Of a stretch of 64,000 nt of DNA, positions 42,187-50,985 are shown piece by piece (position 1 is the stretch's first letter; each line of letters starts with the position of its first letter). The position numbers and the translations under genes are program-made. The notes below the pieces were generated by a model. The model was not told the origin of the DNA. It saw nothing but the letters and a program-made list of their open reading frames with translations, and ran no database searches. This stretch comes from Adhaeribacter terrigena (GTDB lineage: Bacteria > Bacteroidota > Bacteroidia > Cytophagales > Hymenobacteraceae). The DNA is taken from contig NZ_JAEHFX010000006.1 of NCBI RefSeq assembly GCF_016623615.1, forward strand, positions 124,001-188,000. The letters run 5' to 3'.

Positions 42187-43311
42187 ATGATAATTGGTGT
42201 TCCAAAGGAGATTAAAAATAACGAGAACCGCGTAGCGCTAACGCCAGGTGGCGTAGCAGAAATGAGAAAACATAACCACACGGTTTACGTGCAGGCAACT
42301 GCTGGTGTAGGTTCCGGTTTCAGCGACGAAGATTACGTAGCGGCTGGTGCAACAATTTTGCCTACCATCGAAGAAGTTTACGGCATTGCCGAAATGATCA
42401 TCAAGGTAAAGGAGCCGATCGCTTCTGAATATAACCTGGTTAAGGAAGGTCAGCTGATCTTTACATATTTCCACTTTGCTTCTTCCGAAGAATTGACCCG
42501 TGCCATGATCGAGCGCAAAGCCATTTGCCTTGCTTATGAGACCGTTGAGAAAAAAGACCGTTCCCTGCCGTTGCTGATCCCGATGAGCGAAGTGGCCGGC
42601 CGCATGGCTCCACAGGAAGGCGCAAAATACTTAGAGAAACCGTTGAAAGGCCGTGGTATTCTGCTTGGTGGCGTACCGGGTGTAAAACCTGCTGAAGTAT
42701 TGGTATTAGGGGGTGGTATTGTTGGTACCCAGGCTGCTAAAATTGCAGCTGGTTTTGGCGCGCGCGTAACCATCATGGATATTAACCTGACTCGTTTGCG
42801 CGAACTGGATGATATTATGCCGGCCAACGTAGTAACCCAAATGAGCAACCACTACAACATTAAAGAAGCAATTAAAACCGCCGATTTAATTATTGGTGCC
42901 GTATTGATTCCGGGGGCAAAAGCGCCGCATTTAATTACCCGCGATATGCTGAAAGACATGCGTCCGGGCACAGTTTTAGTGGACGTTGCCGTTGACCAAG
43001 GCGGTTGCATCGAGACCTGTAAACCAACTACCCACGAAAACCCTACATTTATCATCGACGATGTGGTGCACTACTGCGTAGCCAACATGCCGGGTGCGGT
43101 TCCTTTCACTTCTACCCTTGCTTTAACTAACGCTACCTTGCCATACGCGGTTCTGATCGCAAATAAAGGCTGGCAGGCGGCCTGCTCGCAAAACGATGAG
43201 CTGCGTTTAGGCTTGAACGTGGTGAACGGTGAAGTGGTATACAAAGGTGTAGCGGAAGCGTTTGACCTGCCTTATACCAACGTAAACAACGTTTTGGAAA
43301 CATACGCGTAA
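42187..43311 (+). CDS. ald: alanine dehydrogenase
   Basis: 374 aa, family length. N-terminal substrate domain opens MIIGVPKEIKNNENRVALTPGGV and holds IKVKEPIASEY and the catalytic His region IFTYFHFAS; the NAD Rossmann domain has VLVLGGGIVGTQAAKIAAGFGARVTIMD (GxGxxG, about 172-199) and the acidic D after it. ISAVLIPGAKAPHLIT-like (here GAVLIPGAKAPHLIT) and VDVAVDQGGCIETCKPTTHENP are strongly conserved. It interconverts L-alanine with pyruvate plus ammonia. Monocistronic. Confidence 0.97.
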   Translation: MIIGVPKEIKNNENRVALTPGGVAEMRKHNHTVYVQATAGVGSGFSDEDYVAAGATILPTIEEVYGIAEMIIKVKEPIASEYNLVKEGQLIFTYFHFASSEELTRAMIERKAICLAYETVEKKDRSLPLLIPMSEVAGRMAPQEGAKYLEKPLKGRGILLGGVPGVKPAEVLVLGGGIVGTQAAKIAAGFGARVTIMDINLTRLRELDDIMPANVVTQMSNHYNIKEAIKTADLIIGAVLIPGAKAPHLITRDMLKDMRPGTVLVDVAVDQGGCIETCKPTTHENPTFIIDDVVHYCVANMPGAVPFTSTLALTNATLPYAVLIANKGWQAACSQNDELRLGLNVVNGEVVYKGVAEAFDLPYTNVNNVLETYA

Positions 43312-43332
43312 TACTGTAAGTATTATTTCTTT

Positions 43333-43373
43333 CGAAAGCCTTTCTGAAATTTTTCGGAGAGGCTTTCGTTTTT
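43333..43373 (+). terminator. intrinsic terminator of ald
   Basis: CGAAAGCCT pairs with AGGCTTTCG with imperfect inner stem, then T5. No dispersed element here. Confidence 0.85.
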
Positions 43374-43405
43374 AGTGGCATAACCCCTACCCTTTTCTCA
43401 AACAC

Positions 43406-45301
43406 ATGTTCTGGCTTAAACTTGGAAATCTACTAAAACGCTTAGGCTTTTTGCTGATAATCTATACCTTGCTGCGATCTGCTTTTTTAACCCTGCATTT
43501 CGATACCTTCAGCCAGGCTACCAACGCGCAAATTGCCAAAGCTTTTGTTTTAGGAATCCGTTTCGATCTGGCCGCCATTTTCATGGTAAACCTGCCTTTT
43601 CTATTTTTCTGCCTGCTGCCTTTTGCTTTTACCGAGTGGAAACGCTACCAGTTGGGGCTGAAGATCTGGTTTGTATTTACCAATTTTCTGTTCCTTTGCC
43701 TGAACCTGATAGACCTCGAATATTTTAAATTCATTGGCCGCCGCACTTCCAACGAGCTTTTCACCATTACCCGCGACATCCAGGCCCAGGCCGGACAGTT
43801 GCTCAGCAATTATTGGTACTTCCCGCTCGCAGGCGCTTTATTGCTATTCCTTTTGATAAAATTGTATCCGAAAGAAAGGAAAAACCCGGACGCTAAGCCT
43901 TATTTGCTGGTAGAAATAATCGGCCTGATCGTGATGCTGGGCGCCGGTGTTTTGTTTATTCGTGGAGGAACTGCGCTAAAACCCTTACGACCGGCCAACG
44001 CCTTCGTACAGGAACCACCCATCCTGGGCCACGTTACTTTAAATACCACTTTTACTTTTATAAAAAGCATCAACAGCCCGGTTTTAGATCCGAAAGAATA
44101 TTTCGCTACCGAAGCAGAACTGCACCAAGCTCTAAACTATAACCCGGACCTACGACCGCAACTAACCGAAAAGCCGGTGCGCGATAACGTAGTGATCATC
44201 ATCCTGGAAAGCTTTGCTTCGGAATACACCGGCCTTGAAAACAACGGCAAAGGCTACACTCCTTTTTTCGATTCGTTGGCGGCGAGGGGCAATTTTTACC
44301 GTGAGCATTACGCCAATGGTCGAAAATCTATTGAAGCCTTGCCGCCGCTTTTTGCCGGATTGCCTTCGCTCATGAATCAACCTTATATCACTTCCAGTTT
44401 TCAGAGCAACAAACTGCACGGCATTGGCAGCATCGCCAAAGAAGCGGGCTACTCTACTTCCTTTTTTCACGGCGCCGAAAACGGTACGATGGGCTTTAAT
44501 ACTTTTGCCAGAATTGCCGGCTTCGAGCAGTATTACGGCTTGCGCGAATATCCGAAAAACCTGTTCAAAACTGATTTCGACGGGCATTGGGGCATTTTGG
44601 ACGAACCGTATCTGCAGTATTTTGCCCAGGAACTGAACAACCAGCAACAACCTTTTTTAACGACTGTTTTTACCCTGAGTTCGCACCAGCCTTACACCGT
44701 GCCTGCCAAATACCAAGGCCGCTTTCCGAAAGGACAATTGCCAATCCACGAGTCTATTGGTTACGCCGATTTTGCCCTGCGCCAGTTCTTTAAAACCGCT
44801 TCCAAACAACCCTGGTATAAGAATACCCTTTTCATTATAACCGCCGACCATACGCAGGAAAGCGTGGATGTTTCGTACCAGAATGACCTGGGCCGGTTTA
44901 AAATTCCTTTACTGCTTTTTCATCCAACCAAAATGCTGCCGGTCCGGAATTTCTTTAAAATCACGCAGCACGCCGATATTCCCGCTACCATTGCCCATTA
45001 CCTGAACCTGCCAGCGAACAAAATTTTACCATTCAGCAATTCGGTTTTAGATACTACCACTGCCGGCCGGGCCATTTTATATACCGATGATAATTACGTG
45101 CTGGTACACCCCGATCTGGTTACCAAAATGAACGAATACGACCAGGTAAATTTCTTTCAATATGCCCCTCACCAGTTAGAGCCGCAGATTGTGCCGAACC
45201 CGGAACTCGAAAAAAAATACACGCAGGAATTAAAGGCACTGGTGCAATACTACCGCAACGGCTTGATCGAAAACAATCTTTATTTCTGGCTGAAACGCTA
45301 G
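43406..45301 (+). CDS. LTA-synthase-like membrane sulfatase (phosphoglycerol transferase family)
   Basis: 631 aa. Five N-terminal TM segments (about 12-30, 48-72, 83-103, 128-148, 160-185), then an extracytoplasmic alkaline-phosphatase/sulfatase domain: VVIIILESFASEYTG (first metal Glu), GRKSIEALPPLFAGLPS (likely Ser/Thr nucleophile), FHGAENGTMGFNTFARIAGFEQYYG, TTVFTLSSHQPY, LFIITADHTQE (D-H metal ligands). Relatives transfer phosphoglycerol or phosphoethanolamine to envelope glycans; as Gram-negatives lack LTA, the acceptor is unknown. Its stop codon lies inside a dispersed element. Confidence 0.9.
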   Translation: MFWLKLGNLLKRLGFLLIIYTLLRSAFLTLHFDTFSQATNAQIAKAFVLGIRFDLAAIFMVNLPFLFFCLLPFAFTEWKRYQLGLKIWFVFTNFLFLCLNLIDLEYFKFIGRRTSNELFTITRDIQAQAGQLLSNYWYFPLAGALLLFLLIKLYPKERKNPDAKPYLLVEIIGLIVMLGAGVLFIRGGTALKPLRPANAFVQEPPILGHVTLNTTFTFIKSINSPVLDPKEYFATEAELHQALNYNPDLRPQLTEKPVRDNVVIIILESFASEYTGLENNGKGYTPFFDSLAARGNFYREHYANGRKSIEALPPLFAGLPSLMNQPYITSSFQSNKLHGIGSIAKEAGYSTSFFHGAENGTMGFNTFARIAGFEQYYGLREYPKNLFKTDFDGHWGILDEPYLQYFAQELNNQQQPFLTTVFTLSSHQPYTVPAKYQGRFPKGQLPIHESIGYADFALRQFFKTASKQPWYKNTLFIITADHTQESVDVSYQNDLGRFKIPLLLFHPTKMLPVRNFFKITQHADIPATIAHYLNLPANKILPFSNSVLDTTTAGRAILYTDDNYVLVHPDLVTKMNEYDQVNFFQYAPHQLEPQIVPNPELEKKYTQELKALVQYYRNGLIENNLYFWLKR

Positions 45302-45306
45302 GTTTT
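45292..45306 (+). repeat. dispersed element containing a stop codon
   Basis: GAAACGCTAGGTTTT; the TAG (45299-45301) ends the sulfatase (…LKR stop). Confidence 0.9.
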
Positions 45307-45412
45307 CCGGGCTAAAAACTATGCTCTATTCCCATGCCTGAGAATTCAATTTTTGATAATTAATTGAAACCTGTACTAGCATAACACCTGAACAATTTTG
45401 TATTTTGCTATG

Positions 45413-45425
45413 AAAAACGGTAGGG
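45413..45425 (+). repeat. half copy of the dispersed element
   Basis: AAAAACGGTAGGG without the T-run. Confidence 0.5.
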
Positions 45426-45499
45426 AAAACGGCTCCAAAACTGATAAATAAGTTTAGAAATAGAAAGTGTAAAAGTTTTGACTCAATGTCTGATTGGAT

Positions 45500-46054
45500 A
45501 TGAAAAACATAGATAAGGAAAGTTTAGAAAATGCTTATCGCTTATTTGATTCGGGCGATATTAATAAATGTGAAGTAGGTACCACTAAAGGATTGAAACA
45601 AATTCCCAACTATGTCTTTAGCGGATTGTATAATTTTGCAGGAGAAATACGAACAAAAAATATATCGAAAGGTGGTTTCAGATTTGCTAACGCGTTGTAC
45701 CTAAATGAAATTCTGGTGAAAATTGAGCAAATGCCTGAAAGCAATTTTGAAGAAATAATTGCCAAATACGTAGAAATGAATATTGCTCACCCTTTTATGG
45801 AAGGAAACGGCAGAACAATGCGCATTTGGCTGGATATGCTCCTGAAAACGAAACTTAAAAAAATGGTAAACTGGCAGTTCGTAGACAAAACGCTTTATTT
45901 ACAGGCTATGGAAAGAAGCCCCATTAACGATTTAGAATTAAGAACATTGCTAAATACCAACTTAACTGACGAAATAAATAACAGAGAAATTATTTTTAAG
46001 GGCATAGAGCAATCTTATTATTATGAAGGATACAAGAAAGAAGATGATGTATAA
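45500..46054 (+). CDS. Fic family AMP-transferase, class III (C-terminal inhibitory helix)
   Basis: 184 aa from ATG 45500. Fic motif [12 protein letters not shown] (H97-R108) matches HxFx(D/E)GNGRxxR exactly, so it should be catalytically competent to move AMP from ATP to a hydroxyl side chain. Near the C-terminus SYYYEG (172-177) fits the (S/T)xxxE(G/N) inhibition motif in the placement typical of class III enzymes such as NmFic; E176 would block productive ATP binding until oligomer dissociation or autoAMPylation. Known bacterial Fic toxins often target GyrB/ParE; the target here is not known. No separate antitoxin is seen. AT-rich and likely acquired. Confidence 0.92.
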   Translation: MKNIDKESLENAYRLFDSGDINKCEVGTTKGLKQIPNYVFSGLYNFAGEIRTKNISKGGFRFANALYLNEILVKIEQMPESNFEEIIAKYVEMNIAHPFMEGNGRTMRIWLDMLLKTKLKKMVNWQFVDKTLYLQAMERSPINDLELRTLLNTNLTDEINNREIIFKGIEQSYYYEGYKKEDDV

Positions 46055-46277
46055 TAATGTAAAACTTTATAATAGTTTCAAAACCAAATAAACAAGACCT
46101 ACAGGTAATAAAAGCGGTTTTTTTTTCAGTGGTTTTGGACTTTTATAAAAGTGAAGTCCTTTATATATTGCCCCAGTTTTATGTGGTATTTACTCATAAA
46201 AAAACCCGATTTCCCTAAGTCATAAACGTTACACGCATCCAAAACACGAAAAGGCTTTCTCAAACAATATCACAACA

Positions 46278-46724
46278 ATGAAAACGGACAACACTGAAGA
46301 AAAGTCAATAGCGCCTAATAACGACCTGAGTTCACAGAAGTTTTATCACGGCACCAAGAGCGACCTGCAATCAGGAGATCTGATCATACCCGGCTTTAAT
46401 TCAAACTACGGGAAGCAGAAGCAAGCCTCTTTTGTTTATTTAACTGCCACCCTCGATGCGGCAACCTGGGGAGCGGAACTTGCTTTGGGCGAAGGGCGGG
46501 GCAGAATTTACTTTGTAGAACCAACCGGCCCAATAGAAGATGATCCTAATTTAACGGACAAGAAATTCCCCGGGAATCCAACCAGATCATACCGTTCGCG
46601 GCATCCGCTTCGGGTAATTGGTGAAGTAAAAGATTGGCAGGGACATACCCCTGAACAGCTAAAAACCATGAGAGATCACCTGGAGCGGCTGAAGGAAATG
46701 GGCATTGAGGCAATTGAGGATTAA
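46278..46724 (+). CDS. arr: rifampin ADP-ribosyltransferase
   Basis: 148 aa, usual Arr length plus ~10. Diagnostic stretches are FYHGTKSDLQSGDLI (catalytic-region His), YLTATLDAATWGAELALGEGRGRIYFVEPTGP and DDPNLTDKKFPGNPTRSYRSRHPLRVIGEV. Arr inactivates rifamycins by ADP-ribosylating the C23 hydroxyl with NAD. It lies 223 nt after the Fic gene in the same AT-leaning patch, but has its own leader. Resistance is inferred from family. Confidence 0.95.
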   Translation: MKTDNTEEKSIAPNNDLSSQKFYHGTKSDLQSGDLIIPGFNSNYGKQKQASFVYLTATLDAATWGAELALGEGRGRIYFVEPTGPIEDDPNLTDKKFPGNPTRSYRSRHPLRVIGEVKDWQGHTPEQLKTMRDHLERLKEMGIEAIED

Positions 46725-46795
46725 GCAAATTTGCGAAACCAAAATCCCCCCCGGAAAAACCTTAAAAAAAGCATTACATATATTACCGCCTCCTG

Positions 46796-47248
46796 CTACC
46801 CTAACGCACTAAAAACCGGAATTTCCTGCAACGCCTCGTAGCGTGAATTTACAAAATCTACTTTCCAGCAATAATGCTCCAGGCCGTTGGTGAGCATTAC
46901 GTAAGGCGCGCGTAAGGTCTGATTATAAACCGAAGCCTGTTTTACGGTGTCGGCACAAATTTTCACCCCGGCCGCTTTGCATTCAATTAAAACCAAGGGA
47001 GTGCCTTCGGAAGAATACACGCGCAGGTCAGTGCGTTTCTGCAAACTATTGTAATGCATACCGCGCTCAATCGAGATCAGGCTTTTGGGGTATTGTAAAT
47101 GCAGCGTGAGATAATGCAGGAAATGCTGGCGCACCCATTCTTCCGGCGTAAGCAGCACAAACTTCTTCCTGACCGGGTCGAAAATAAAGGAATTCCCGCC
47201 TGTTTTTTTAAGTTTGTAATCGTAAGCCGGTAAATTTAACGCTTGCAT
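46796..47248 (-). CDS. stand-alone type I restriction HsdR N-terminal-like nuclease domain
   Basis: 150 aa, the HSDR_N_2 fold. KRTDLRVYSSEGTPLVLIECKAAGVKI has the D...ExK catalytic core of PD-(D/E)xK nucleases. No methylase, specificity subunit or helicase is near, so it is not a restriction system. Small orphan proteins of this family are common in Bacteroidota with unknown role. Divergent from the AMP nucleosidase gene. Confidence 0.88.
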   Translation of the reverse strand: MQALNLPAYDYKLKKTGGNSFIFDPVRKKFVLLTPEEWVRQHFLHYLTLHLQYPKSLISIERGMHYNSLQKRTDLRVYSSEGTPLVLIECKAAGVKICADTVKQASVYNQTLRAPYVMLTNGLEHYCWKVDFVNSRYEALQEIPVFSALG

Positions 47249-47321
47249 GCGTCAAAAATACGAAAATCCCCGTATATTACCGGGCTCTGGCTTTTGCAAG
47301 CCGGGGTTTTAAGCTAATTCT

Positions 47322-48095
47322 ATGAAGACCAAAGAAGAAATTGTAAACAATTGGCTGCCGCGATACACCGGTACGCCGCTGAATGAATTCGGCGAATATA
47401 TTCTGCTTACCAACTTTATTAATTACGTGGTGATGTTTGCCGAACAACATAACGTAGAAATTAAAGGGATGGATAAGCCCATGCAAACCGCCACAGCTAA
47501 CAATATCACCATCATCAACTTCGGGATGGGAAGCCCTATGGCTGCTACCGTTATGGATTGCCTTTCAGCCATTAAACCCAAAGCGGCTTTGTTTCTGGGT
47601 AAATGCGGTGGTCTGAAAAAGAAAACCAAACTCGGCGACCTGATCTTACCCATCGCTGCCATTCGCGGCGAAGGTACTTCCGACGATTATTTACCGCCCG
47701 AAATTCCGGCATTACCTTCGTTCCGTTTGCAGCGCGCCGTTTCTTCCATGATCAAAAAGCACGAGCTCGATTACTGGACCGGAACCGTTTATACCACCAA
47801 CCGCCGCGTGTGGGAGCACGACGAGGAATTCAAGGAATACCTGCGCAAAACCCGCATCATGGCCATCGACATGGAAACGGCTACGATCTTCGTGGTTGGT
47901 TTCATGAACGACATTCCGCACGGCGCCCTGCTGTTGGTTTCAGATAACCCGATGACCCCGGATGGCGTGAAAACGGCCGAAAGCGATTTAAAAGTAACTT
48001 CCAATTTTGTAAATAAACATTTGCAGATTGGTATCGATGCGCTTCTGGAGATCATGAATTCCGGCGAATCAGTAAAACACCTGCGCTTCGAATAG
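47322..48095 (+). CDS. amn: AMP nucleosidase (short form)
   Basis: 257 aa. A PNP/UDP phosphorylase-superfamily fold: ITIINFGMGSPMAATVMDCL, AALFLGKCGGL, GDLILPIAAIRGEGTSDDYLPPE and the catalytic acidic region IMAIDMETATIFVVGF, then LLVSDNPM (SDxP nucleoside site). It hydrolyses AMP to adenine and ribose 5-phosphate, controlling adenylate pools. The N-terminal regulatory domain of E. coli Amn is absent, as in other members from this phylum. Confidence 0.9.
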   Translation: MKTKEEIVNNWLPRYTGTPLNEFGEYILLTNFINYVVMFAEQHNVEIKGMDKPMQTATANNITIINFGMGSPMAATVMDCLSAIKPKAALFLGKCGGLKKKTKLGDLILPIAAIRGEGTSDDYLPPEIPALPSFRLQRAVSSMIKKHELDYWTGTVYTTNRRVWEHDEEFKEYLRKTRIMAIDMETATIFVVGFMNDIPHGALLLVSDNPMTPDGVKTAESDLKVTSNFVNKHLQIGIDALLEIMNSGESVKHLRFE

Positions 48096-48111
48096 AAAAC
48101 GCTATGCTTTG
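48096..48111 (+). repeat. dispersed element
   Basis: AAAACGCTATGCTTTG begins at the base after the amn stop codon and ends 5 nt before the terminator stem. Confidence 0.92.
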
Positions 48112-48116
48112 AAGGC

Positions 48117-48153
48117 AAAAAAGTCCGGTTCAGAAATGAGCCGGACTTTTTTT
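48117..48153 (+). terminator. intrinsic terminator of amn
   Basis: AAAAAAGTCCGG pairs with CCGGACTTTTTTT. Confidence 0.93.
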
Positions 48154-48626
48154 ATGGAGCTACTTCAGCTAAATGGTTAAAATAAGGAATGGTTTTTCTT
48201 CAGCAAATGTGATTCAACCACCCCCAGCCCCCGGTTCAGAAGAGGAGCTTGACCTCACCCCAATCCTTTCCTAAAAACAGGAGAGAAAGCTTAAAAACCG
48301 TCACCTAAAGTTGAACACGATTTCAGGGAATCATTTGATTTAAAGGATTATTTGTCTGAAACGTAGTTCGGCGAAGCCAATTGGGATTTGCAGGATTAGG
48401 GGATTAAAGGATTCAAAAAATCTGCGTGCTTCCCTCGAACGTATAAGCGGAGTTCGATCAACGAAAGCGATGAAAAGCAAGCAGAATTTGCGCTTACGGT
48501 AGCAAATTAAGCCGCCTGCATGATCAGAAAAGTTTTCTATCTAGGCACTGTTCCGTTTACTATGAAATGCAGAAAGTAAACGGGGTGCGCTTTTGTCAAG
48601 CGCACTGTTTGAGCGGTCAGCGCCTG

Positions 48627-48749
48627 TCCCGCAGGCTTGCGGGAAGTATGCCCTTGCTCCCGAAATGCTACGGGACGTGCCACTTGATTTTCGTTGGTTC
48701 TTTTTGTATCAAGTGGAACATCCCGAACCCTTTCGGGGACAAAAAGAAC
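48627..48749. repeat. cluster of inverted repeats
   Basis: Three arm pairs: TCCCGCA/TGCGGGA at 48627-48644; CACTTGAT (48681-48688) with ATCAAGTG (48708-48715); GTTCTTTTTGT (48697-48707) with ACAAAAAGAAC (48739-48749). The last two interlock, so only one can form at a time. Confidence 0.7.
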
Positions 48750-48807
48750 ACAGAAGTGAGTTAAAAGCTAATTCAGCTAATGATAAAAGGTAGAATATAG
48801 ACTATGA

Positions 48808-48823
48808 AAAACGGTATCATTTT
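48808..48823 (+). repeat. dispersed element
   Basis: AAAACGGTATCATTTT then GAGCTTCAAAAGTC. Confidence 0.9.
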
Positions 48824-48895
48824 GAGCTTCAAAAGTCAATAGCAAACCAAACTACCATCTGTAATAGATTCCTCCTATAGTCGGGATGACGGATT

Positions 48896-48911
48896 AAAAC
48901 GGTATGATTTG
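48896..48911 (+). repeat. dispersed element
   Basis: AAAACGGTATGATTTG then AGGCTGCAAAAC. Confidence 0.85.
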
Positions 48912-48981
48912 AGGCTGCAAAACTGCAATCCACCGACCAAGTCCCACATATTGTTCAGAATCCCAAGCTCTGCAAACCTTA

Positions 48982-50283
48982 TCAGGCAAACTGCGGTTGC
49001 GGTTCCGTTTTCTTACTCCGGATAGAAGCTAATACAATCAGGCCGAAAATGAAAAACACCGAAAGCACCAGCACGCTGTTGCGCATAGAACCAAACCACT
49101 GTTCCGTAATGCCAAACACCAGCGAACCGAGCGCCAATCCAACCTTATCGCAGATATCATAAAAGCTGAAAAAGGAGGCATGATCGGTTGTTTGCGGCAG
49201 CAGTTTACTATAAGTAGAACGTGAAAGCGCCTGGATGCCGCCCATCACGGCACCCACTACAAAAGCCAGCATGTAAAACTGGTTGCCGGTAGTAATAAAA
49301 TAAGCCGCAATGCTGATGCCTACCCAAACCAGTACCGCGATCATTAAAGAACGGATATTGCCCAGGCGGGAAGAAAGCCAGGCAAAGCCATACGCTCCAC
49401 CAATGGCTACGCCCTGAATAATTAGCAGCACCATGATCAGCGCGTCATCCGGCAGATGCAGTTCTTTCGAACCGAAAAGTGAAGCCACGTACATAACCGT
49501 CTGCACGCCCATGTTGTAAAAGAAGAAAGCCAGTAAAAAGCGCTTCAGAGCCGGTAAACTTTTTAACTGTTCCCAAACCTGGCGCAACTCTTTAAACCCA
49601 TTGAACAGGTAATCTCCTTCGGGCTTTTTATGATACGGGTTTTTAGGAAGGTACGCGAACGTATAATGCGCAAAGCCAAACCACCACAAACCGGTAAATA
49701 AAAACGACAACCGTGGTGCCATGCTTTTCTCGGTAATACCAAATGTTTCGGGCGTTAAAACCAGCGCTAATGAAAAAACAAGCAACAGCATACTGCCAAT
49801 ATAGCCCAGGGAAAATCCGCGCGCACTAAGTTTATCGAACTGATCTTCGGTGGCAATTTCGGGCAGATAAGCGTTGTAGAAAACGATGCTGCCGCTGTAA
49901 CCAATGGCCGCTACCATAAACAAAATCACCGAAACCGAAAACGTGTGCAGCTCGAAAAAATACAAACCCATGCAGGCGAAAGAACCCATGTAACAGAAAA
50001 ACCGCATAAAAGCTTTCTTGTTTCCACCGTAATCGGCAATAGCCGTGAGAATAGGACTCACCAGCGCAATGGCCAGAAAAGCACCCGTTAGCGCGTATTT
50101 ATAAAGCACCGAAGCCGAAACCTGCCAGCCCAGGAAATTTACCCAGTCGGTGCCGTTGGCCTGCGTGGTGATGGCCACATAGTAGATCGGGAAAATAGCC
50201 GTAGTAATTACAAGCGAATAAACCGAGTTTGCCCAGTCGTACATACACCAGGCGCGTGCCACTTTCGGATTGTTTTTTTCCAT
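48982..50283 (-). CDS. UMF1-family MFS transporter
   Basis: 433 aa with about twelve TM segments. The N-terminal signature KVARAWCMYDWANSVYSLVITTAIFPIYY is that of the UMF1/Atg22-like group of MFS carriers; later YNAYLPEI and QALSRSTYSKLLP (MFS-type loop) fit. UMF1 members in eukaryotes move amino acids out of the vacuole; the bacterial substrate is unknown. Stand-alone gene. Confidence 0.92.
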   Translation of the reverse strand: MEKNNPKVARAWCMYDWANSVYSLVITTAIFPIYYVAITTQANGTDWVNFLGWQVSASVLYKYALTGAFLAIALVSPILTAIADYGGNKKAFMRFFCYMGSFACMGLYFFELHTFSVSVILFMVAAIGYSGSIVFYNAYLPEIATEDQFDKLSARGFSLGYIGSMLLLVFSLALVLTPETFGITEKSMAPRLSFLFTGLWWFGFAHYTFAYLPKNPYHKKPEGDYLFNGFKELRQVWEQLKSLPALKRFLLAFFFYNMGVQTVMYVASLFGSKELHLPDDALIMVLLIIQGVAIGGAYGFAWLSSRLGNIRSLMIAVLVWVGISIAAYFITTGNQFYMLAFVVGAVMGGIQALSRSTYSKLLPQTTDHASFFSFYDICDKVGLALGSLVFGITEQWFGSMRNSVLVLSVFFIFGLIVLASIRSKKTEPQPQFA

Positions 50284-50356
50284 AGGAGGAAGCAGATTTT
50301 AATGCGGGTGGTAAGTTAAGTAAAATTAAGAATGCCAGAAAAAGAACTTTTTTAAC

Positions 50357-50372
50357 AAAACGCTATGGTTTT
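50357..50372 (+). repeat. dispersed element
   Basis: AAAACGCTATGGTTTT then TCAGCCAAAAACC, between divergent genes. Confidence 0.92.
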
Positions 50373-50456
50373 TCAGCCAAAAACCCGGTTACCTGAAAAA
50401 CTTGGAACGAATTTAGCGTAAGGCATTCAAAACAGCATTAAACTCCGAACACCTAT

Positions 50457-50891
50457 ATGAAAACGAAAAGCATCTTCTGGATCTCTTTTTTGGCTGGCCT
50501 CCTATTTTTATTCGCACAAGCGGTATATGCCCAGGAAACCACTACCAAAACCAAAGTAAAAACTGAAACGGTAAAAACCAAGACCGAAACCAAAACCGAA
50601 ACGTTAGCCAGCGAACCCGAAAGCCGCGTAGAAACCCTTTCCGGCATCAATCTTTTCCCCAACCGGCAAACCGGCAATTTTAGTTTACGTTTTACCCAGG
50701 CGCTGAAAGATACGGCAAACATGGAATTGAAAAACAATGCCGGTAAAGTGCTTTACGCCTTAGCCTTAACCCCCGAAGAAGCTCCTATGGCAAAGCCCGT
50801 GGACGTGGGTAAACTGAATGCCGGCATTTATCTCATCGAAGTAAAATCGGCTAATACTGTTTACTGGAAAAAAGTCCGGATCCGGAAGTAA
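50457..50891 (+). CDS. small exported protein with T9SS-tail-like C-terminus
   Basis: 144 aa. Signal peptide (cleavage near VYA-QE, residue ~24), then a Lys-Thr-Glu low-complexity run (TKTKVKTETVKTKTETKTET, about 28-48). The last ~80 residues resemble a type IX sorting tail: LFPNRQTGNFSLRF, then VDVGKLNAGIYLIEVKSANTVYWKKVRIRK, the usual ending of Por secretion tails. It may be almost only a sorting domain on a charged spacer. Function unknown. Confidence 0.7.
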   Translation: MKTKSIFWISFLAGLLFLFAQAVYAQETTTKTKVKTETVKTKTETKTETLASEPESRVETLSGINLFPNRQTGNFSLRFTQALKDTANMELKNNAGKVLYALALTPEEAPMAKPVDVGKLNAGIYLIEVKSANTVYWKKVRIRK

Positions 50892-50944
50892 GTTTCAATT
50901 TGGAAATTTGAAGATCTGAAGATTTTTGGTTTGAAGTAAAAGTT

Positions 50945-50980
50945 AAAAAGTCGCTGGAAATTATTTTTCCAGTGGCTTTT
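50945..50980. terminator. bidirectional terminator between convergent genes
   Basis: AAAAGTCGCTGGAAA pairs with TTTCCAGTGGCTTTT (two mismatches), with A- and T-runs. Confidence 0.75.
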
Positions 50981-50985
50981 CTGTT

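Larger units (their letters stand above)
48154..48981. other. 828-bp gap with decayed repeats and hairpins
   Basis: No believable gene. It holds TCCCGCA/TGCGGGA (48627-48644), nested CACTTGAT/ATCAAGTG (48681-48715) and GTTCTTTTTGT/ACAAAAAGAAC (48697-48749), and two dispersed elements. The rest looks like intergenic filler of the same style as 6034-6270. Confidence 0.6.

Noticed and set aside
46796-47248. Type I restriction-modification system
   Set aside because: Only an HsdR-N-like domain is present; no methylase, specificity or helicase gene follows.
48567-48793. 65- and 66-aa frames in the gap after amn
   Set aside because: They run through the hairpin cluster in different frames and resemble no protein.
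48154-48981. Decayed gene in the 0.8-kb gap
   Set aside because: No frame on either strand shows recognisable protein fragments; repeats and hairpins account for the structure.
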